Shown: piece after piece, positions 14,777-17,919 of the stretch
Layout of the letters: each line of letters starts with the position of its first letter
How positions within the stretch are numbered: the first letter of the stretch is position 1
Assembly (NCBI GenBank): GCA_023389545.1
Contig: JAEWEI010000040.1
Location: 1-17,919, forward strand
Length of the DNA: 17,919 nucleotides
Reading direction: 5' to 3'
Source of the DNA: Actinomycetes bacterium
GTDB taxonomy: Bacteria; Actinomycetota; Actinomycetes; Actinomycetales; Cellulomonadaceae
Made by a program: the position numbers and the translations under genes
Notes under the pieces: generated by a model
The model's input: only the letters and a program-made list of their open reading frames with translations
Told to the model about the DNA's origin: nothing
Database searches by the model: none

Positions 14777-14788
14777 CGACGCGCGCCG
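14760..14788 (+). terminator. Terminator-like hairpin spanning the sucrose phosphorylase stop codon
   Basis: CGGCGCGCGTC (14760-14770) pairs perfectly over 11 bp with GACGCGCGCCG (14778-14788). The 7-nt loop contains the TGA stop. There is no T-run. It lies between the sugar operon and the vapBC promoter, so it probably ends the operon transcript. Confidence 0.55.
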
Positions 14789-14799
14789 AAGCGAGGGGC

Positions 14800-14827
14800 G
14801 TGACACCCGCGGTGGCGGTCATATGAT
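14800..14827 (+). promoter_or_regulatory. Promoter of the vapBC operon
   Basis: GTGACA (14800-14805) and TATGAT (14822-14827) are each one base from the consensus -35 and -10 and are 16 bp apart. The AT-rich -10 stands out in GC-rich DNA. Transcription would start near 14834, giving a leader of about 30 bases. Confidence 0.6.
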
Positions 14828-14850
14828 TATTGACGCCGTTCTATATGACC
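14817..14850 (+). promoter_or_regulatory. Inverted-repeat operator for VapBC autoregulation
   Basis: GGTCATAT (14817-14824) and ATATGACC (14843-14850) are perfect 8-bp inverted arms 18 bp apart. The left arm overlaps the -10 and itself contains the palindrome TCATATGA (14819-14826). The right arm ends just before the antitoxin Shine-Dalgarno. VapB-type ribbon-helix-helix antitoxins typically bind such repeats, alone or with the toxin, to repress their own promoter. Confidence 0.6.
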
Positions 14851-14862
14851 CGGAGGCAGAGC

Positions 14863-15072
14863 ATGGCGATGACCAGCGTGGATCTTCCCGAGGACCTCGT
14901 CGCTGAAGCGATGCGCGCCCTCGGGGCGAAGACCAAGCGCGAAGCGATCACCAGCGCATTGGAGGACGTCGTGCGCCGGAGCCGCCAACGCGATGCCCTG
15001 GGCGCGCTCAGCCAGATGACCTTCGCCAGCGACCTGCTCGATCCGGAGGTTCGTGCGCAGGCGCGCCGGTGA
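14863..15072 (+). CDS. vapB: VapB-type ribbon-helix-helix antitoxin
   Basis: This 69-residue antitoxin has the short N-terminal strand MAMTSVDLPEDLV, then helices EAMRALGAKTKREAITSALEDVVRRSRQR, the pattern of VapB proteins (type II antitoxins that bind DNA as dimers). The C-terminal stretch ALSQMTFASDLLDPEVRAQARR would wrap and neutralise the toxin. ATG 14863 is chosen because GGAGG (14852-14856) lies six bases upstream; a start at 14830 would include the operator arm in the gene. Its stop overlaps the toxin start (GTGA at 15069-15072). Confidence 0.85.
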   Translation: MAMTSVDLPEDLVAEAMRALGAKTKREAITSALEDVVRRSRQRDALGALSQMTFASDLLDPEVRAQARR

Positions 15073-15539
15073 GCACGTCTAGGGCGCGGCGTCTGAAGCC
15101 TGCGCCCGTCCGACCGGGACCCACTGCGGGCCTGCGCTACCTGATCGACAACAGCGTGTGGGCGCGCGTGCCGACCTCCCCGACGATCGCGCAGCGCGTC
15201 GCGGACATCCAGCGTGATCACACGATCTGCGTGACCACCGCTCAGATGCTCGAGCACGGGTACAGCGCCAGGAACCCTCTCGAACTCGACGCCTCACATC
15301 GGGCGATGTCGACGTTCACCGTGCTGCACATGTCGCCGACGACGCACACCGTGGCACTCGGCATCCAGCAACGGCTGTGGCACAACGGGCTGATCCGGTC
15401 CGCGGGGGCGTTCGACACTCTCATCGCCGCCGTCGCGATCGAGCATGACGTGACTGTCCTGCACTACGACAGGGACTTCGAGCACATCGCCTCGGTCGTC
15501 AGCGAGTTCCGCGAGGAATCGCTCGTCGTTCTCCGTTGA
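15069..15539 (+). CDS. vapC: VapC-type PIN-domain toxin ribonuclease
   Basis: This is a 156-residue PIN nuclease. Metal-binding acids are visible as D27 in YLIDNSVW, E62 in TAQMLEHG, D116 in GAFDTLIAAVAIEH and D134/D136 in LHYDRDFEHIA, so the active site looks complete. The usual first motif is LIDTSVW; the N at position 28 is a mild variant. About 20 basic, proline-rich residues precede the PIN fold. GTG 15069 is set by the GTGA overlap with vapB; a start inside, closer to the domain, is possible. VapC toxins cut tRNA or rRNA when the antitoxin is degraded; the target here is unknown. Confidence 0.87.
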   Translation: MSTSRARRLKPAPVRPGPTAGLRYLIDNSVWARVPTSPTIAQRVADIQRDHTICVTTAQMLEHGYSARNPLELDASHRAMSTFTVLHMSPTTHTVALGIQQRLWHNGLIRSAGAFDTLIAAVAIEHDVTVLHYDRDFEHIASVVSEFREESLVVLR

Positions 15540-15601
15540 GGGCGCGCAGCGACGAACTCGATCAGGGCGATGCCTGCCGGGGCACACGCGTGCCGGATGG
15601 C

Positions 15602-15715
15602 TCAGGCTCCGGCGCCCGCCACCTGCACGCCGCCCGCCCGCACCCGACGCTCACCGGCGATCGCGGCCGCTGCGAGGACTGCGAAGGCCGCGGTGGTGAG
15701 CGCCAGGACCAGCCT
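15602..15715 (-). pseudogene. Hydrophobic coding-like stretch in frame after the stop of the membrane protein gene
   Basis: Directly after the TAG of the neighbouring minus-strand gene (15716-15718), the same frame stays open for 37 codons to a TGA at 15602-15604. It reads RLVLALTTAAFAVLAAAAIA and then a basic tail (GERRVRAGG...). This looks like a second transmembrane helix, but no start codon other than CTG precedes it. It may be the former C-terminus of the upstream gene cut off by a nonsense mutation, a readthrough extension, or a sequencing error at the TAG. Confidence 0.4.
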
Positions 15716-16114
15716 CTAGTCGTCGATGACGATGCGCACGTCGAGCTCATCCGAGGACGGAGCCTCGGGCGGCAGCGCGATCGTGGATGTCGTGTAGGCC
15801 AGGTCTGCCGTGCACGGGCCCGACGCCCGCGGCGAGGTGAAATGCACCGTGAGAACCCCATCGGCGAACTCCGCGCGATCAAGCTCCATGGGACAAGACG
15901 AGCTGCCACCGATGTAGACATCGACGAGCCGCTCCTCGGCCCGCACCACCGCGCCGCTGACGCCGGGGTCGGCCGATACCCCGGCGGGCAGGCCCGCGCG
16001 CTGCGAGATGACCAGATCGTCGCCAGGGCTGAGGACCCAGACGGCGGCGACGGCCACGAGGGACAGCGCCGCGCCCACCATCACCACACGGAGATATCGC
16101 GCCCGCCTGCTCAA
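15716..16114 (-). CDS. Small single-pass membrane protein of unknown function
   Basis: This 132-residue protein is not recognised as any named family. After a basic start (SRRARYLR) there is one transmembrane helix (about residues 9-28, VVMVGAALSLVAVAAVWVL). An ectodomain of about 100 residues follows, mostly beta-like, with two cysteines (C74 in GSSSCPM and C101 in SGPCTADL) that could form a disulfide. It ends DELDVRIVIDD. TTG 16114 is chosen because AGGAGG lies eight bases upstream; ATG codons further in would cut into the helix, and the open frame reaching 16285 runs through the broken vapC. In-frame hydrophobic sequence continues after the TAG, so the gene may be truncated. It lies between two toxin-antitoxin loci. 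Confidence 0.55.
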   Translation of the reverse strand: MSRRARYLRVVMVGAALSLVAVAAVWVLSPGDDLVISQRAGLPAGVSADPGVSGAVVRAEERLVDVYIGGSSSCPMELDRAEFADGVLTVHFTSPRASGPCTADLAYTTSTIALPPEAPSSDELDVRIVIDD

Positions 16115-16127
16115 GGAACCCACCTCC

Positions 16128-16266
16128 TCATGGAGCCCACACGGTGCCGATCTCGCGGAACTCTGCGAGCGCCTCGTCACGGATCGCCAGGCGGCGAGCG
16201 TCGGTCGAACGGGTCCCGATGCTCCCACGGCAGGAGCGTATGCGTGTCGAGCAGGCGCCCCCTCAC
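16128..16266 (-). pseudogene. vapC (PIN toxin) remnant with large internal deletion and frameshift
   Basis: The fragment starts in a GTGA overlap with the Phd-type antitoxin stop, as a normal toxin gene would (an in-frame ATG lies at 16272). It encodes the PIN N-terminus RGRLLDTHTLL, runs straight into the late motif PWEHRDPFDR, and then needs a frameshift to read the C-terminal segment RLAIRDEALAEFREIGTVW, ending at TGA 16128-16130. Intact relatives have about 120-130 residues with these three pieces in this order. Some 80 central residues, including the second active-site acid, are missing, with a smaller loss at the frameshift. The toxin must be dead. Confidence 0.75.
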
Positions 16267-16484
16267 TCCCATGCCGCCAGCCCACCCTCGGTCATCGGCT
16301 CGAAGAACGACTCGGGGATGTCGGGGCCGTTCATGATCCCGGACTGTCGCGGCTTGCGCTCCGCGGGCACGAGGCGCACCACAGGGATGCCGTCGCGCGC
16401 GATCCACACCTCCTCGCCGCGTTCCGCACGGGCCAGCAGGTCAGACAGATTCGCTGTGGCGTCCTGCACGTCGACCGTGAGCAT
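16263..16484 (-). CDS. Phd/YefM-family antitoxin, orphaned
   Basis: This 73-residue protein has the Phd/YefM N-terminal domain: TVDVQDATANLSDLLARAERGEEVWIARDGIPVVRLVP (residues 3-40), which binds DNA and the toxin, and a short acidic C-terminal toxin-binding tail (ESFFEPMTEGGLAAWE). ATG 16484 has a modest Shine-Dalgarno (AGGTG). The stop overlaps the start of the degraded vapC, confirming the original operon order of antitoxin then toxin. With its toxin destroyed, it may persist as a repressor, as an antidote to a related toxin elsewhere, or by chance. Confidence 0.83.
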   Translation of the reverse strand: MLTVDVQDATANLSDLLARAERGEEVWIARDGIPVVRLVPAERKPRQSGIMNGPDIPESFFEPMTEGGLAAWE

Positions 16485-16540
16485 GACACCTACTCTGCCT
16501 ACACCAGACGGGCTGGCCCAAAGTTCAGCGGAGCGGGCTG

Positions 16541-16770
16541 ATGGCCAACGCCGGCTCGCTGTACCGCGCGGCTCTCGCGCCTGGGGTGGACTGGGACTCG
16601 TCCGGTCGGCTTCCATGACCCGGGGGTTCTCAGGCTGCATGGACACGACCCTGCAGGTTGAACCGACGGTTGCCCTCGCGCTTTTGCGGACTGCGCTCGC
16701 GGGGGAGCGGTACGTAGCCCTAGACGCGATCACGCGCCCTCCGCGCGCCCCTCGCGCCAGTACCCCATGA
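16541..16770 (+). other. Gap of about 245 bp holding two small overlapping reading frames of doubtful reality
   Basis: Between the Phd-type antitoxin (starts 16484) and the siderophore-interacting protein (ends 16730) no known gene is seen. Two short plus-strand frames are present. One is 25 codons (16541-16618, MANAGSLYRAALAPGVDW...) with GGAG about seven bases upstream. The other is 51 codons (16615-16770), joined to it by an ATGA overlap and containing MDTTLQVEPTVALALLRTAL. The second runs 41 bp into the 3' end of the convergent gene. Codons such as TTT, CTA, GTA and GTT are more frequent than in the neighbours. They could be gene debris or chance. Confidence 0.2.
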
Positions 16771-17680
16771 ACGCCACGGACCGCCGGTCGACGCCGCGCT
16801 CGCTGACGAGGTGGCGACGGAGCTGCTTGATGACGCCGGCCTCTCCGGCGAGCCAGGCGTACAGCTCGGTGGAGCGGGTGAGCGGGGCGCCCTCGGGGTC
16901 GATGGGCACCTCCCAGAGGATGCCCGTCTCGATGTCGACGTCTTCGATGCTGGTGGCGGTGGGGCCGATCGGCGGGGCGAGGAGCCGTTCGGCGGCCTCG
17001 TGGACGGCGGGGATGAGGCGGGCGCCGTGTGTGGCGCCGTCGCGGGGCAGCCAGGTGACGCGGACGCCGGGCGGGGCGGTGATCGGCAGGATGTCGGCGG
17101 CGCTGGGCACCTCGAGGACGGCCTCGCCGCGGGTTCCAGGGTCGAGCTCTTCGAGGATGGACGCGATGGCGGGCACGGCGGTCTCGTCGCCGGCGAGCAG
17201 CACGGCCAGGCTGTGCTCGGGCTGCACCCACTCGACGCCGCCGCACCAGCCGTCGTACCGGGCGTTGGGGCCGCAGATGGCCAGGGTGTCGCCGGGGGCG
17301 GCGCGCCGGGCCCAGCGGGTGGCGGGGCCGACGTCGCCGTGCAGCACCATGTCGACGTCGATCTCATGGGCGTGCTGCCGGACGGCTCGCACGGTGTAGG
17401 TGCGCAGCAGTGGGCGCACGTCGTCGGGCATCGCACGCCAGGCGCCGTACCAGTCGCCCTCCCCGCACAGTCCCGTGACGGCGGCCGGGGAGGCGGCGCC
17501 CGGGGCGGCGAGGATGAGCTTGATGCGCTGGTCGAGGCCCGTGTCGGCGAACTGGTCGAGGTCGGGGCCAGTGAAGGTGATCCGGCGGAAGCTCGGGGTG
17601 AGGTCCTCGACGCGGGCGACTTCGACGGCGAAGACCCGGAACGGGCTGACAACCGCCGGAGCAGTCAACGTTGCGCTCAC
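16730..17680 (-). CDS. Siderophore-interacting protein (FAD-dependent ferric-siderophore reductase)
   Basis: This 316-residue cytoplasmic flavoprotein belongs to the SIP/ViuB family, which releases iron from imported ferric siderophores by reduction with NAD(P)H or ferredoxin. The FAD-binding motif RTYTVR is at residues 93-98, followed by [17 protein letters not shown] (about 108-123) with the flavin phosphate-binding GPA. The SIP domain shows [19 protein letters not shown] (161-179), and the C-terminus has the diagnostic [34 protein letters not shown]. It starts at GTG 17680 with AAGGG seven bases upstream. An IdeR/DtxR box lies 18 bp upstream of the start, so it should be switched on in iron starvation. 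No siderophore transporter or synthesis gene is adjacent. Confidence 0.92.
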   Translation of the reverse strand: MSATLTAPAVVSPFRVFAVEVARVEDLTPSFRRITFTGPDLDQFADTGLDQRIKLILAAPGAASPAAVTGLCGEGDWYGAWRAMPDDVRPLLRTYTVRAVRQHAHEIDVDMVLHGDVGPATRWARRAAPGDTLAICGPNARYDGWCGGVEWVQPEHSLAVLLAGDETAVPAIASILEELDPGTRGEAVLEVPSAADILPITAPPGVRVTWLPRDGATHGARLIPAVHEAAERLLAPPIGPTATSIEDVDIETGILWEVPIDPEGAPLTRSTELYAWLAGEAGVIKQLRRHLVSERGVDRRSVAFMGYWREGRAEGA

Positions 17681-17697
17681 AGGACAACCCTTCGTGT

Positions 17698-17716
17698 TGA
17701 GGTATGCCTACCCTAA
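17698..17716 (-). promoter_or_regulatory. IdeR/DtxR iron box upstream of the siderophore-interacting protein gene
   Basis: On the minus strand the 19 bases read TTAGGGTAGGCATACCTCA, matching the DtxR/IdeR consensus (TTAGGTTAGGCTAACCTAA) at 15 of 19 positions, including both TAGG/CCT cores. It lies 18 bp upstream of the GTG start, where Fe(II)-bound repressor would block transcription. Confidence 0.8.
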
Positions 17717-17872
17717 CTGCCCTCATCCACTTCCGGCTGTGGCCCGCGTCACATGCTCGCATCCGCCCTGCGCGGCCCTGTCGTACCTAGGTCCTGGTCG
17801 TGGCGATCCCGCACGCACGCTGGCAAGATGCGGCCGTGACGCCCCGCTCGAGGCGCGCCGACAGGAGCTGCC

Positions 17873-17919
17873 GTGATCACCGCCCACCAGGTCCGCCAGA
17901 TCTCGTTCGCCCGCGCGCG
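17873..17919 (+). CDS. Start of a probable DivIVA-domain protein (3'-truncated by window edge)
   Basis: Only about 15 codons are visible: MITAHQVRQISFARA. AGGAG (17863-17867) lies five bases before the GTG. The pattern 'I-T-x-x-x-V-R-x-I-x-F-x-R' is how actinobacterial DivIVA-domain proteins begin (followed in the family by a GYDxxEVDxFL motif, which would be outside the window). CAAGAT at 17824-17829 with TGGCGA 17 bp upstream (17801-17806) could be a promoter. The identification rests on very little sequence. Confidence 0.5.
   Translation, partial: MITAHQVRQISFARA

Noticed and set aside
17785..17792. Palindrome ACCTAGGT as a second iron box
   Set aside because: It lacks the TTAGG...CCTAA layout and length of a DtxR/IdeR site; 8-bp palindromes occur by chance.
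1..17919. CRISPR arrays, tRNA/rRNA genes, insertion sequences, phage or integrase genes
   Set aside because: None was seen: no regularly spaced repeats, no tRNA-like cloverleaf noticed, no transposase or recombinase motifs in any plausible frame.

Overview
The window is GC-rich (roughly 70% by eye), with heavy third-position G/C and many GTG/TTG starts, which points to a high-GC actinobacterium. A CUT1 sugar transporter without its own ATPase, an IdeR/DtxR-type iron box and a DivIVA-like N-terminus at the right edge fit Micrococcales (a Cellulomonas-like lineage is a guess). No rRNA, tRNA, CRISPR array, integrase or transposase is visible.

Layout. 1-4250 (+): the C-terminal half of an MFS exporter, an APH-fold small-molecule kinase, pyruvate:quinone oxidoreductase (poxB) and gluconokinase (gntK). 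4259-7795 (-): an FAD oxidoreductase with a C-terminal Rieske domain, directly preceded by a small YtxH-like protein with a Ser/Thr/Gly repeat tail, then a Cys-rich cytosolic copper-storage-type four-helix protein, then an RluA-family pseudouridine synthase. 7857-14776: a sugar-utilisation locus with a LacI-type regulator (-) divergent from a tightly overlapping operon (+) of lipoprotein binding protein, two permeases, an HSL-family esterase and a GH13 sucrose phosphorylase. The operon has a TTGACA promoter with an 18-bp LacI-type palindrome at the expected transcription start, and a strong hairpin spans its final stop codon.

14800-16730 is a small accessory patch: an apparently intact vapBC toxin-antitoxin pair with its own promoter and dyad, a small membrane protein whose reading frame seems to continue past a stop codon into another hydrophobic helix, and a Phd/YefM-type antitoxin followed by the wreck of its PIN toxin (only the two ends and one central motif remain). 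16730-17680 (-) is a siderophore-interacting flavoprotein with a clear iron box upstream. The window ends in the first codons of a probable DivIVA-domain protein.

The main biological idea is the five-gene sugar operon. The transporter imports a sugar or sugar derivative, probably using a shared ATPase encoded elsewhere. The co-translated esterase may remove acyl groups, and sucrose phosphorylase splits the sugar to glucose-1-phosphate and fructose. This would be a route for acylated sucrose; it is inference from gene order.
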